Both the position numbers and the translations under genes were made by a program. Positions 26,729 to 34,519 of a stretch of DNA of 64,000 bases are shown piece by piece (positions within the stretch are counted from its first letter, which is position 1; the number at the start of each line of letters is the position of its first letter). The DNA is from Marinobacter sp. BGYM27. Lineage in GTDB: Bacteria; Pseudomonadota; Gammaproteobacteria; Pseudomonadales; Oleiphilaceae. The notes beneath the pieces were generated by a model. That model did not search any database, was not told the origin of the DNA, and saw only the letters and a program-made list of their open reading frames with translations. Location of the stretch: assembly GCA_025153445.1 (NCBI GenBank), contig JANZNS010000008.1, positions 1-64,000 on the forward strand, in the 5' to 3' direction.

Positions 26729-28210
26729 TTACTCCTTGTCCAGACGACCGACCAGCGAAAGCTCGAAGTTGGCACCCATGTATTTGAAGTGCGGACGGAC
26801 CGCAAGCGACACCTGATACCAGCCCGGATCGCCCTCGACTTCAGAGACGGTCACCTGCGCAGCGCGCAGTGGGCGACGGCTACGGACGTCTGCCGGCGGG
26901 TTTTCCTGATCGGCCACATACTGCTTGATCCAGGTATTGAGCTCGCGTTCCAGATCCTGGCGTTCTTTCCATGAACCGATCTGTTCGCGCTGCAGTACCT
27001 TGATGTAGTGGGCCAGTCGGTTGACGATAAACATATACGGCAGCTGGGTACCCAGCTTGTAGTTCGTCTCGGCCTCTTTGCCTTCTTTGGTATTCGGGAA
27101 CTGCTTGGGCTTTTGCACCGAGTTGGCCGAGAAGAAAGCGGCGTTGTCGCTGTCTTTACGCATGGTCAGTGCAATGAAGCCTTCGTCAGCCATTTCAAAT
27201 TCGCGACGGTCAGTGACCAGCACTTCTGTCGGAATCTTGGCTTCCAGCTGACCGAACGACTCGAACATGTGAACCGGCAGATCTTCAACCGCGCCACCAC
27301 TTTGCGGGCCGATAATGTTCGGGCACCAGCGGTACTTGGCAAAGCTGTCAGTCAGGCGCGTGGCCAGCAGGTAGGCTGTGTTGCCCCAAAGGTAATTGGA
27401 GTGATCACCGCTGACATCTTCCTTGTAGTTGAACGCCCGCACCGGGTTTTCGACCGGATCATATGGGGTACGCAACAGGAAGCGAGGTGCGGTCAGGCCC
27501 AGGTAGCGCGCATCTTCGGACTCGCGCAATGAACGCCACTTGGCGTAACGCGGGCCTTCAAAGACGGCCTTGAGCTCCTTGATGGCAGGCAGCTCCTGGA
27601 AGCTATCGACACCAAAGAAGGTAGGCGCAACTGATGACAGGAAAGGCGCGTGCGCCATGGCACCAACTGATGACACGTACTGCAGCAGTTTCATGTCAGG
27701 CGTGGATGGCGTAAACGCATAGTTGCCGACGATGGCGCCAACGGGCTCACCACCAAACTGGCCGTAACCGGTGGCGTAGATGTGCTTGTAGAAGCCACTC
27801 TGGGTGACATCCGGCGCAAATTCGAAATCTTCCAGCAACTCTGCCTTGGTGGCATGCAGGATATCCACTTTGATGTTCTCGCGGAAATCAGTGCGATCGA
27901 CCATCAGCTTGAGGCCGCGCCAGGAAGATTCCAGCTCCTGCAGTTCGGGTGCGTGGAGCACCTCGTCCATTTGAGCGCTGATTTTGCGGTCAAGTTCGAC
28001 CACCATCTGGTCGACCAGCGCCTTGTTGACCGGCTGGCCTTTCTCGTCGCTGTTCAGCAGATTGGAGATGAAAGTTGCCACACCACGACGCGCAACATCA
28101 TAGCCTTCGTCGGCCGGTTTCATCCGGCTGTTGGCCATAACCTGGTCGAGTAGCGAACCCTCAGCAGTAGATTCAGAGGCAGCAGATTGCTGCACGGCTG
28201 TATCAGACAT
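26729..28210 (-). CDS. tssC: T6SS large sheath protein TssC (VipB)
   Basis: The 493-residue product matches TssC: LDQVMANSRMKP near the start, LQELESSWRGLKLMVDRTDF, VGAIVGNYAFTPSTPD, and the C-terminal VTVSEVEGDPGWYQVSLAVRPHFKYMG. With TssB it builds the contractile sheath. Length is normal. A 91-bp gap to tssB contains no clear terminator. Confidence 0.98.
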   Translation of the reverse strand: MSDTAVQQSAASESTAEGSLLDQVMANSRMKPADEGYDVARRGVATFISNLLNSDEKGQPVNKALVDQMVVELDRKISAQMDEVLHAPELQELESSWRGLKLMVDRTDFRENIKVDILHATKAELLEDFEFAPDVTQSGFYKHIYATGYGQFGGEPVGAIVGNYAFTPSTPDMKLLQYVSSVGAMAHAPFLSSVAPTFFGVDSFQELPAIKELKAVFEGPRYAKWRSLRESEDARYLGLTAPRFLLRTPYDPVENPVRAFNYKEDVSGDHSNYLWGNTAYLLATRLTDSFAKYRWCPNIIGPQSGGAVEDLPVHMFESFGQLEAKIPTEVLVTDRREFEMADEGFIALTMRKDSDNAAFFSANSVQKPKQFPNTKEGKEAETNYKLGTQLPYMFIVNRLAHYIKVLQREQIGSWKERQDLERELNTWIKQYVADQENPPADVRSRRPLRAAQVTVSEVEGDPGWYQVSLAVRPHFKYMGANFELSLVGRLDKE

Positions 28211-28301
28211 ACCACATCCCTTCAGTACGTTTGTGTTTTCGGTTAAAGGCGTCCCGGACTCACCGCTTCATGCAGTCAGTCAGGCGAAATCCAGCTCGTG
28301 A

Positions 28302-28808
28302 TCAGTCTTTCGAGGGCTCGTCGCCACTGCTGACCAGATCCAGTTCTGCGAGCAATTTTTCGCGCGCATCGTCGTTATCGAGCATTTCCTGGAGTTTCGA
28401 ACGGAAAGACGGCACGTTGCCCAGCGGACCTTTCAAGGCAACCAGGGCTTCACGCAGCTCAATCAGCTTGCGCAGCTCAGGCACCTGACGGGCCACACTG
28501 TCCGGAGCGAAATCTTCGAGACCTTTGAATTCGAGATTGACCGGCAAATCATCTGCGTTATCTTCCAGACGATTGGAAACCGTTGTAGACAGACTCAGAC
28601 CGGCTTCTTTCATCACCGATTTGAAGTTGTTCTTGTCAACGGAAATACTTTTGCGGTCTTCGAGGGGGGTTTCTTCAGCTTGTCCCTTAAAGTCACCAAC
28701 GACGAACATCTTCAGCGGCAATTCCATTTCTGCCTGCTGATCGCCTGTGGCGGGAACATACTTGATATTGATGCGCTCTTTAGGCGCGACAGAGCCGTCC
28801 TTAGACAT
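28302..28808 (-). CDS. tssB: T6SS small sheath protein TssB (VipA)
   Basis: The 168-residue protein shows the TssB pattern: KERINIKYVPATGD, LPLKMFVVGDFKG, LEDRKSISVDKNNFKSVM and FKGLEDFAPDSVARQVPEL. It is the first gene of the T6SS operon, with GGGAG 6 nt upstream of the ATG. The 252-bp upstream region must hold the operon promoter. Confidence 0.98.
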   Translation of the reverse strand: MSKDGSVAPKERINIKYVPATGDQQAEMELPLKMFVVGDFKGQAEETPLEDRKSISVDKNNFKSVMKEAGLSLSTTVSNRLEDNADDLPVNLEFKGLEDFAPDSVARQVPELRKLIELREALVALKGPLGNVPSFRSKLQEMLDNDDAREKLLAELDLVSSGDEPSKD

Positions 28809-28912
28809 GATTACTCCCTTAATCCCAGTTTAACGTTGTTCAATCCTTTGAGCGCATCATCCTGATACGCCATTCAACCCGAGCAACTTTACACACGAGC
28901 TCAAGTGCTCTC

Positions 28913-28975
28913 AAGCAAAAAATCGCCAATTTTTGATCATTTTTCAATCTGTGGGCGAATTATTGCCAGCTGGCA
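28913..28975 (-). promoter_or_regulatory. candidate control region of the T6SS operon (sigma-54-like element and palindrome)
   Basis: On the minus strand TTGGC (GG at 28926-28927) is followed by TTTTGCTT (GC at 28915-28916), resembling a -24/-12 sigma-54 promoter. The spacing between GG and GC is 9 rather than the canonical 10. About 35 bp further upstream is a perfect 12-bp palindrome TGCCAGCTGGCA (28964-28975). A start near 28903 would give a leader of about 95 nt. The one-base spacing defect makes this tentative. Confidence 0.3.
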
Positions 28976-29060
28976 CCATTATTATTCCAACAAATCAAAA
29001 CCTTGCCAGCAACTAGGTAAATACCGGCTCCGTAGTATCCTTTAAGTAGTTTCCGAGAGC

Positions 29061-29552
29061 TTATCGACGCTTCGGAGTCCACGCCCAGATCATCTCGATT
29101 TCGATCGGTTCCTGGTTATCAGCATCGTGGATCTTCACCTGAATTGCGGCCTCGCCTTTGTCTTCTGTTTTCATCCGGGCTTGCTGCTCAGGCGTTACCG
29201 AGGCTTCAACCCGCATGTCACCGCGGGCACGGCGCGTATAATCAGCACGCATGGTTTTGATCACCGGCACCTTGTCATCCGGCACATTCAGGCCAACCAG
29301 GAAACCGGTGGCCGATTCGGCCAGCAGCAATGACGCCACCGCGTGAACACCGCCAATGTGATTCTGTACCCGGCGCTTATTCGCGATACTGATTACACTG
29401 TGGTGCTCGTCCAGCGCCTCGATCCGGATGCCCGTGGTACCGGTGAAAGGTACAGCCTTTCCGAAAAACAGCGATAGCGCACGGGAACGAGCAAAGTCAG
29501 GCAACTGGTTGATCCGGTTTACGATACCGTGAAGCCGGTTATTGGCAGGCAT
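29061..29552 (-). CDS. DUF4442 hotdog-fold thioesterase-like protein
   Basis: The 163-residue protein resembles DUF4442/PaaI-like hotdog proteins: VPFTGTTGIRIEALDEHHSVI, then the helix region HIGGVHAVASLLLAESATGFL. Members are predicted acyl-CoA thioesterases; no substrate can be assigned. The ATG at 29552 has GGAG 7 nt upstream; the frame extending to 29789 overlaps the divergent acyl-CoA-binding gene and was not used. It is transcribed away from that gene across 161 bp, and both deal with acyl-CoA, which suggests shared control. Confidence 0.8.
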   Translation of the reverse strand: MPANNRLHGIVNRINQLPDFARSRALSLFFGKAVPFTGTTGIRIEALDEHHSVISIANKRRVQNHIGGVHAVASLLLAESATGFLVGLNVPDDKVPVIKTMRADYTRRARGDMRVEASVTPEQQARMKTEDKGEAAIQVKIHDADNQEPIEIEMIWAWTPKRR

Positions 29553-29713
29553 TTTAAATCTCCGAAGTAGTTGGAAGCGGCAAGAATATAGGATCTCCAC
29601 AGGAATAGGAAAGCCGACGACTGGCCCAGTCTGGCATGACGTATTTCTGCGCGGGACGGTATACTGGGCGCACGTTATTTTTTTGCAAATCAAAGCAACC
29701 ACAGGGAATAACC

Positions 29714-29980
29714 ATGAGTGATCTGAAGACTCGCTTCGACGAAGCCGTGAATTACATCCAGACAGCGGAAGGCGATTTCCAGCCTTCAAACGAGCTCAAG
29801 CTGGAGTTCTACGGCCTCTACAAACAGGCTACCGAAGGCGATGTCAGCGGCAAGAAGCCGGGCATGATGGACTTCGTCAACCGCGCAAAATACAGCGCCT
29901 GGGAGTCGTATAAGGGCCTGTCTAACGATGACGCGATGCAGCGTTACATCGACAAACTGGAAGGACTGAAGAACCAGTAA
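29714..29980 (+). CDS. acyl-CoA-binding protein (ACBP)
   Basis: The 88-residue protein is a complete ACBP four-helix bundle: LKLEFYGLYKQATEGDV, KYSAWESYKGLSNDDAMQRY and the conserved Lys/Tyr ligands. It binds long-chain acyl-CoA esters in the cytoplasm as a carrier or buffer. ACBP is mainly eukaryotic with scattered bacterial members. The start at 29714 follows AGGGA. It diverges from the DUF4442 gene. Confidence 0.93.
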   Translation: MSDLKTRFDEAVNYIQTAEGDFQPSNELKLEFYGLYKQATEGDVSGKKPGMMDFVNRAKYSAWESYKGLSNDDAMQRYIDKLEGLKNQ

Positions 29981-30130
29981 CTCCGGCCCAGGGTCCGGCC
30001 TGGCACCTGCGCCTCCGGACCCGCTCTTTGACGAAATCCCACACTTTTGCCGCTTTATAGTGCCTCCTTCAAACGTTTGTCATAGAATGCCGCCACTCTA
30101 ATAACAAGAAATCCACAGGAAAGACGTCCC

Positions 30131-30439
30131 ATGAGCATGACCGAAGCACTGGAGCAGAGCCAGTCCGGCCTGTTATCGCGTGTCTATCACGCTATCCATT
30201 CGCGTAAACTCAACCAGCGTACCGAGCAAACCTATCTTCACTGGATCAGTCGCTTTCTGGTTTTTCATGACCTGAAGGATCCGGACAATCTGGGAACGGA
30301 AGATACGGTGCAATTTTTCGGTTATCTGCAGACCCGCCTGCGCGTCTCGCGGGCGCGGATGAATCAGGCCAGGCAGGCCCTGCACTTTTTATACGAGGAT
30401 GTGCTGGAGCGGCGCGCCGATAGCACGGCGACCAGTTGA
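30131..30439 (+). CDS. stand-alone integron-integrase-like N-terminal SAM domain (no catalytic domain)
   Basis: The 102-residue product aligns by eye with the core-binding domain of tyrosine recombinases, closest to integron integrases (IHSRKLNQRTEQTYLHWISR, FLVFHDLKDPDNLGTED, QARQALHFLYEDVL). It then stops. The catalytic domain with the R-H-R-Y residues is absent, and no remnant is readable in the 33 bp before the next gene. The domain itself is intact and has a ribosome-binding site (GGAAAGACGTCCC before the ATG). It may be the retained half of a lost integrase or a domesticated DNA-binding protein. No attC-like sites were seen nearby. Confidence 0.75.
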   Translation: MSMTEALEQSQSGLLSRVYHAIHSRKLNQRTEQTYLHWISRFLVFHDLKDPDNLGTEDTVQFFGYLQTRLRVSRARMNQARQALHFLYEDVLERRADSTATS

Positions 30440-30471
30440 TGCATCGAGGTTTTTGGAAGGCTTGCCGGGAT

Positions 30472-30930
30472 TCAGCGATCCCTTAGACTGGTCGCCTGGG
30501 CTTCGTAGGTGCGATTTTCAGGCGGCCGGATTACATAGTTGTTGCCAAAGGTCTGGCCCGGCACGCTTCTCGGTGAGCTGAACTTGATTTCAACAGGTAT
30601 CTCATTGCGGCCAAGGTCAGTGCGCTCATCACGAGGCTGAAGCGCCAGCGGATCCAGGTAGTAATCATCATCCGGCTGGGTCACGGGGCGAGCCGGCACC
30701 CCAGCGGCCGGGGCTGCCAGACCGCCTTCAATGACAGTATTCGCCAGGGCATCCTGATCCATCGCCTCGAAGGGAATGGTGTGCATGGTCGAACGCTCGT
30801 CGTAGCTGAACACAGCCTGTTTGTCGCCGTCAGCTGACTGCGCCCACGCGCCACCGGACACAAGCCCCAAGCTCAATGCAAGACAGAGCAGATGCTTGTG
30901 ATACACACGTTCAGTGGGCGAAGAATACAT
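30472..30930 (-). CDS. secreted protein of unknown function
   Basis: I do not recognise this family. The product (152 residues from ATG 30930, which follows AGGGA) has a signal peptide ending SGGAWAQ. The mature part is hydrophilic, low in cysteine and rich in Asp and Pro, including PDDDYYLDPLALQPRDERTD and a C-terminal segment EIPVEIKFSSPRSVPGQTFG. It is likely periplasmic. It is convergent with the integrase-like gene and divergent from greB. Confidence 0.7.
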   Translation of the reverse strand: MYSSPTERVYHKHLLCLALSLGLVSGGAWAQSADGDKQAVFSYDERSTMHTIPFEAMDQDALANTVIEGGLAAPAAGVPARPVTQPDDDYYLDPLALQPRDERTDLGRNEIPVEIKFSSPRSVPGQTFGNNYVIRPPENRTYEAQATSLRDR

Positions 30931-31179
30931 GGCCGGATCCCTGGAAACTTTTCGGTTTAAATAACGCCGATTGAAATAACGCTGCAAATGCAGCCGTTAT
31001 TGAACAGTTTATCGCCAATTAAAGCAGTAGTTTTAACTATTCTCCAGAGTTGTGACGCTCATCACTACACCCCAGAACCCGTCCCGAACCCCGTCTGCAC
31101 AGCATGCCAGCGGAAGTAAACGGCTCATCTGATAGACTGAGCCCCTTTATTTCACCTGACACTCAGGAACCGGATTCGC

Positions 31180-31653
31180 ATGCGAGCAAAGCTGATCACC
31201 CGGGAAGGGTTTAACGCCCTGCAGAAAGAACTGGACTATCTTTGGCGGGAACATCGCCCCGAGGTCACAAAAAAGGTGCAATGGGCCGCCAGCCTGGGCG
31301 ACCGAAGCGAAAATGCCGACTACCAGTACAACAAGAAGCTGCTACGTGAAATTGATAGGCGAGTACGCTATCTGCGCCGCTGCCTTGCTGACCTGAAAGT
31401 TGTGGACTACGGATCGGAACAGGAAGGCCGCGTATTTTTCGGCGCCTGGGTGGAGGTCGAAAACGATGCGGGCGAAAGCCGGCGCTTCCGTATCGTGGGT
31501 TACGACGAAATCTTCGACCGCAAAGACTATATCTCCATCGATACGCCGATGGCCCGGGCTTTACTACGCAAGGAAGTGGACGATGAAGCCGTCGTTGAGA
31601 CCCCGAACGGTCAGGTTACCTGGTTAATCACCACTATCGAATACATCTCCTGA
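31180..31653 (+). CDS. greB: transcription elongation factor GreB
   Basis: The 157-residue protein has the Gre coiled-coil (about 1-75; ITREGFNALQKELDYLWRE and the acidic tip GDRSENADYQYNKKLLREID) and the C-terminal FKBP-like domain (about 80-155; FRIVGYDEIFDRKDYISIDT). The WREHRPEVTKKVQWAASLGD segment is GreB type rather than GreA. It stimulates RNA polymerase to cleave backtracked transcripts. It stands alone. Confidence 0.97.
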   Translation: MRAKLITREGFNALQKELDYLWREHRPEVTKKVQWAASLGDRSENADYQYNKKLLREIDRRVRYLRRCLADLKVVDYGSEQEGRVFFGAWVEVENDAGESRRFRIVGYDEIFDRKDYISIDTPMARALLRKEVDDEAVVETPNGQVTWLITTIEYIS

Positions 31654-31671
31654 CGCCCACGTTTTCTGCAG

Positions 31672-31814
31672 ACATAAAAAAACCCCGCAAAGGCGGGGTT
31701 AAGGCTAGCGCTGTGCTGGAGGGAACAATGATTTAACCGGCAGTGTTGCCGCGTCAGATCATTGTCTTACTCGACAATACCTATTCTCCACACATGGCGT
31801 TACCTGATAGTGGC
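31672..31814 (-). ncRNA. candidate trans-acting small RNA with intrinsic terminator
   Basis: Read on the minus strand, this gap holds a structured RNA candidate. An outer 8-bp stem (ACAATGAT at about 31757-31764 with ATCATTGT at 31725-31732) encloses an inner CGGCA/TGCCG stem. A C-rich unpaired linker with CCCTCC (31719-31724) follows, then a perfect terminator AACCCCGC/GCGGGGTT ending in seven T residues. CCCTCC is complementary to Shine-Dalgarno sequences, as in Hfq-dependent riboregulators. The 5' end is uncertain; a TGTAAT -10-like hexamer lies at 31821-31826. No minus-strand protein gene ends here, so the oriented terminator otherwise has no client. The class is inferred from structure only. 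Confidence 0.5.
31674..31700 (-). terminator. intrinsic terminator of the candidate small RNA
   Basis: The inverted repeat (arms 31681-31688 and 31693-31700, 4-nt loop) is followed on the minus strand by TTTTTTT. On the plus strand only TT follows the stem, so it favours leftward transcription, although it may also weakly terminate greB. Confidence 0.8.
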
Positions 31815-31866
31815 CATCCAATTACACTTTATTCAGGTATCTGTTTTCCGCTGAACGCGCGATAAT

Positions 31867-31899
31867 TAGGTTGAGCATTCTAGACAGGCAACCTAGAGT
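31867..31899 (+). promoter_or_regulatory. candidate promoter overlapped by an inverted repeat
   Basis: TTGAGC (31871-31876) and TAGAGT (31894-31899) are spaced by 17 bp and could start a transcript near 31906, ahead of the gene at 31980. The arms TAGGTTG (31867-31873) and CAACCTA (31889-31895) form a 7-bp inverted repeat over both hexamers, fitting a repressor operator. Each hexamer matches consensus at only four positions. Confidence 0.3.
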
Positions 31900-31979
31900 G
31901 CCCCTCAAACTGATGCGCATTCGCTCTGTCATGTCATACCGTCCGGAGCGCGCAAACTCTCCATACTGAGGTGTTGAAA

Positions 31980-32216
31980 ATGAACAGCAAGGCATTGCTA
32001 GATGTTGCTCTGAAGGGGCTGGACTCGGTTGGTTATCAGCTTGATAGCCTGGGCATTACCAGCAAAATCAACCGCCACACGCTGATTGCGTACGCCATGG
32101 CTGAACAGAAGCATCTTGAAGGCGAATGGGACAGCTTGCAGGCTCGTTACGGCAGCCAGATTCAGCGCGTTGAAAAAATTGTAAACCGTTTTCGCGGCAA
32201 CGCCGCTCGCAGCTGA
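31980..32216 (+). CDS. small protein of unknown function
   Basis: I do not recognise this 78-residue protein. It is soluble, largely helical by composition, basic at the C-terminus (EKIVNRFRGNAARS), and has no signal or transmembrane segment. The ATG at 31980 follows GAGGTG; GTG and TTG codons just upstream at 31971 and 31974 are alternative starts. It stands alone between greB and the two-component pair, divergent from the candidate small RNA. Confidence 0.65.
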   Translation: MNSKALLDVALKGLDSVGYQLDSLGITSKINRHTLIAYAMAEQKHLEGEWDSLQARYGSQIQRVEKIVNRFRGNAARS

Positions 32217-32258
32217 ACCCGATTTCAGACTACTCCCCGGGCGCTGACTGATCTGCCT

Positions 32259-33758
32259 TCAGCTTTGTGATCGGGCGCCCAGGTCGGCATCGCCACCAGC
32301 AACAGTCTTGTCGTCTGCGTTGTCGTCCGCGGCGCCCTGTTGCTGTCCTCGCATTACCCGACGCTTGATTGGCTGATACAACGGCAGGTAAACCTGCACC
32401 TTCAACCCGGGATTTTCAGCGCCCTTGCGCCGGTCGCTAAGCTCGATGCGCCCTTGATGGATTTCTGTGACGGCACTCACCAGGCTCAGACCCAGTCCAT
32501 TACCGGGCAATGAACGACTTTTACCGACCCGGTAAAACCGCTGGAAAACGTTGCTCTTCTCACTGTCCGGAATGCCGATTCCGCTGTCACTGACCTCCAG
32601 CACCGCTTCTCCGGCAATGCTGTCGACTGCAACGCGGATGTCTCCGGATTCTGGTGTGTATTTGATGGCGTTGTCGATCAGGTTGCTGACCATCTGGAAC
32701 AACAAGTCCCGGTCACCCTCGATCTTCACATCGCTGCTGATGGCTTGCTCAAAGGTCTGTTCTTTATCCTCGGCTACGGCTTCGTAGAGTTCGCAGGCAT
32801 CGGCAACCAGTTCGCCCAGCATGACCACGGTTTTATCCGCCGCGTTACCCCGGGTTTCAAGGCGCGCGATACGTAGCAAAGCATTGAAGGTCGCAAGCAA
32901 CTGATCCGCCTCGGCAACCGCTTTGGCCGCTGGCTCCCGGGCTTCGTCGTTATCAACCGCGAGCAGCGTGGTTTCGAGCTGGTTGCGCAACCGTGTGAGC
33001 GGGGTGCGCAAATCGTGGGCAATACTGTCGGAGACGTGACGAATCCCTTCCATCAGATACACAATGCGGTCGAGCATCTGATTCAGGTTTTCGGCAAGCT
33101 GGTCAAAATCGTCGCTGGTGCCGCGGGTAGGAATACGCAGCGACAGGTGGCCGTTCATAATCCGGCGGGAAATCTTGTTAATCACTTCAATACGACGGGT
33201 GGTACTGCGACTCATCATAAAACCACCCAGCAACGCCAGTGCCAGCGTGATCCCCATGCCCCAGTTTATGGCACGCTCGATCAGACGCTTCAGCGTGGTC
33301 AGCTCCTGGACGTCACGGCCGACCAACAGGCGCAAGCCGCCCTGGACTTCAAATACCCGCGCACGCGCCAGCCTGACCGGACCTTTCCAGCCCACGGCTT
33401 CGTTGAGCGAAAAATTGATCCAGCCATTCTGGGAGCCCGCTTCACCGGGCCACGTAGACAGGTTGCCGGCCAGCTTGAGGTAGTCGTCAGTCGCCAGCAG
33501 GTAAATTGATTTGGCATTGGGATCCCGGGAGACACGCTCCCGGATCACGGTGACGAGGCCGTTGATGCCTCGCCCCCGATACTGTTCAGCAAGACCGGCG
33601 ATTTCCGCCTCGATGGTTTCATCCGTTTGTTCGGTCATGAAACCGGCAGTTCGCCAGTAGATAAACGCCAGCAACAAAAATACGGAGGTGGCAAAAACCA
33701 CCATGTAGAGAAGAGCCAGCTGGAAGGTAGACGTTTTGAGCTGACTAAGTATCTTCAC
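32259..33758 (-). CDS. two-component sensor histidine kinase
   Basis: The 499-residue protein has a first transmembrane helix (about 13-35), a periplasmic sensor of about 130 residues, a second helix (about 165-185), HAMP, HisKA with the phosphoacceptor SIAHDLRTPLTRLRNQ (about 265-280), and HATPase_c (N-box QMVSNLIDNAIKYTPE, G1 DSGIGIPDSEK, G2 GNGLGLSLV). It ends with a hydrophilic tail. The GTG at 33758 overlaps the regulator gene by 14 bp and begins with a proper inner-membrane N-terminus; the ATG at 33851 would lie further inside the regulator. The signal is unknown; its type resembles metal- or envelope-responsive kinases. Confidence 0.92.
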   Translation of the reverse strand: MKILSQLKTSTFQLALLYMVVFATSVFLLLAFIYWRTAGFMTEQTDETIEAEIAGLAEQYRGRGINGLVTVIRERVSRDPNAKSIYLLATDDYLKLAGNLSTWPGEAGSQNGWINFSLNEAVGWKGPVRLARARVFEVQGGLRLLVGRDVQELTTLKRLIERAINWGMGITLALALLGGFMMSRSTTRRIEVINKISRRIMNGHLSLRIPTRGTSDDFDQLAENLNQMLDRIVYLMEGIRHVSDSIAHDLRTPLTRLRNQLETTLLAVDNDEAREPAAKAVAEADQLLATFNALLRIARLETRGNAADKTVVMLGELVADACELYEAVAEDKEQTFEQAISSDVKIEGDRDLLFQMVSNLIDNAIKYTPESGDIRVAVDSIAGEAVLEVSDSGIGIPDSEKSNVFQRFYRVGKSRSLPGNGLGLSLVSAVTEIHQGRIELSDRRKGAENPGLKVQVYLPLYQPIKRRVMRGQQQGAADDNADDKTVAGGDADLGARSQS

Positions 33759-34425
33759 GCAACATGTATCCTGCACCCCGGACAGTCTGCAGCAAAGGCG
33801 TCTCGAACTCCTTGTCGATCTTTGCACGCAGACGACTGATGTGAACATCAATCACGTTGGTCTGAGGATCAAAGTGATAATCCCAGACTTTCTCCAGCAG
33901 CATGGTACGGGTGACCACCTGACCGGCATTGCGCATCAGATATTCCAGCAGCCGGAATTCGCGAGGCTGAACATCAATGTTTTGCCCTGCCCGCTTGACC
34001 GTGCGCGCCAGCAGATCCATTTCCAGATCGGCGACCCGCAACACTGTCTCCGTTTCCGGCGCCTGACGGTTGCGACGCACCAGCGCATCCAGTCGCGCCA
34101 GCAACTCGGTAAACGAGAAAGGCTTGGTGAGATAATCATCACCACCGCCACGAAGACCTTCAACCCGGTCATCAACATCGCCCAGTGCACTCAGAATCAG
34201 CACGGGTACGCTGTTGCCCGTCGCACGCACGGTCTTGATGATATTCAGACCATCCATGCCCGGTAACATCCGGTCGACAATCATGATGTCGTATTCTTCG
34301 CTGGCAGCCAGCATGAGTCCATCTTTCCCGTCCGCCGCATGATCGACGACAAAGTCCGATTCTCTCAGACCTTTAACGAGATACGTTGCTACATCGTGAT
34401 CGTCTTCAATGACCAGCGCTCTCAC
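33745..34425 (-). CDS. OmpR-family response regulator
   Basis: The 226-residue protein has a receiver domain (acidic pocket EDDHD, phosphoacceptor in MIVDRMLPGMDG at about residue 51, Lys in YLTKPFSF) and a winged-helix output domain (PREFRLLEYLMRN, then VDVHISRLRAKID). It is the cognate partner of the overlapping kinase gene. Sequence type is close to the CopR/IrlR group, but target genes cannot be read from the window. Confidence 0.94.
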   Translation of the reverse strand: MRALVIEDDHDVATYLVKGLRESDFVVDHAADGKDGLMLAASEEYDIMIVDRMLPGMDGLNIIKTVRATGNSVPVLILSALGDVDDRVEGLRGGGDDYLTKPFSFTELLARLDALVRRNRQAPETETVLRVADLEMDLLARTVKRAGQNIDVQPREFRLLEYLMRNAGQVVTRTMLLEKVWDYHFDPQTNVIDVHISRLRAKIDKEFETPLLQTVRGAGYMLREDT

Positions 34426-34519
34426 CGGTTAGCCTCCCGCTATGCTTTGATTAGACTTGGACAGGGTACGAAGTCATACCTTAAACAACCAGTTAACATA
34501 TTGTAAGAGGGTGTCGCAA

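Noticed and set aside
30120-30480. Active integron (integrase plus attC cassettes)
   Set aside because: The integrase-like protein lacks its catalytic domain, and no attC-like inverted sites or cassette genes flank it.
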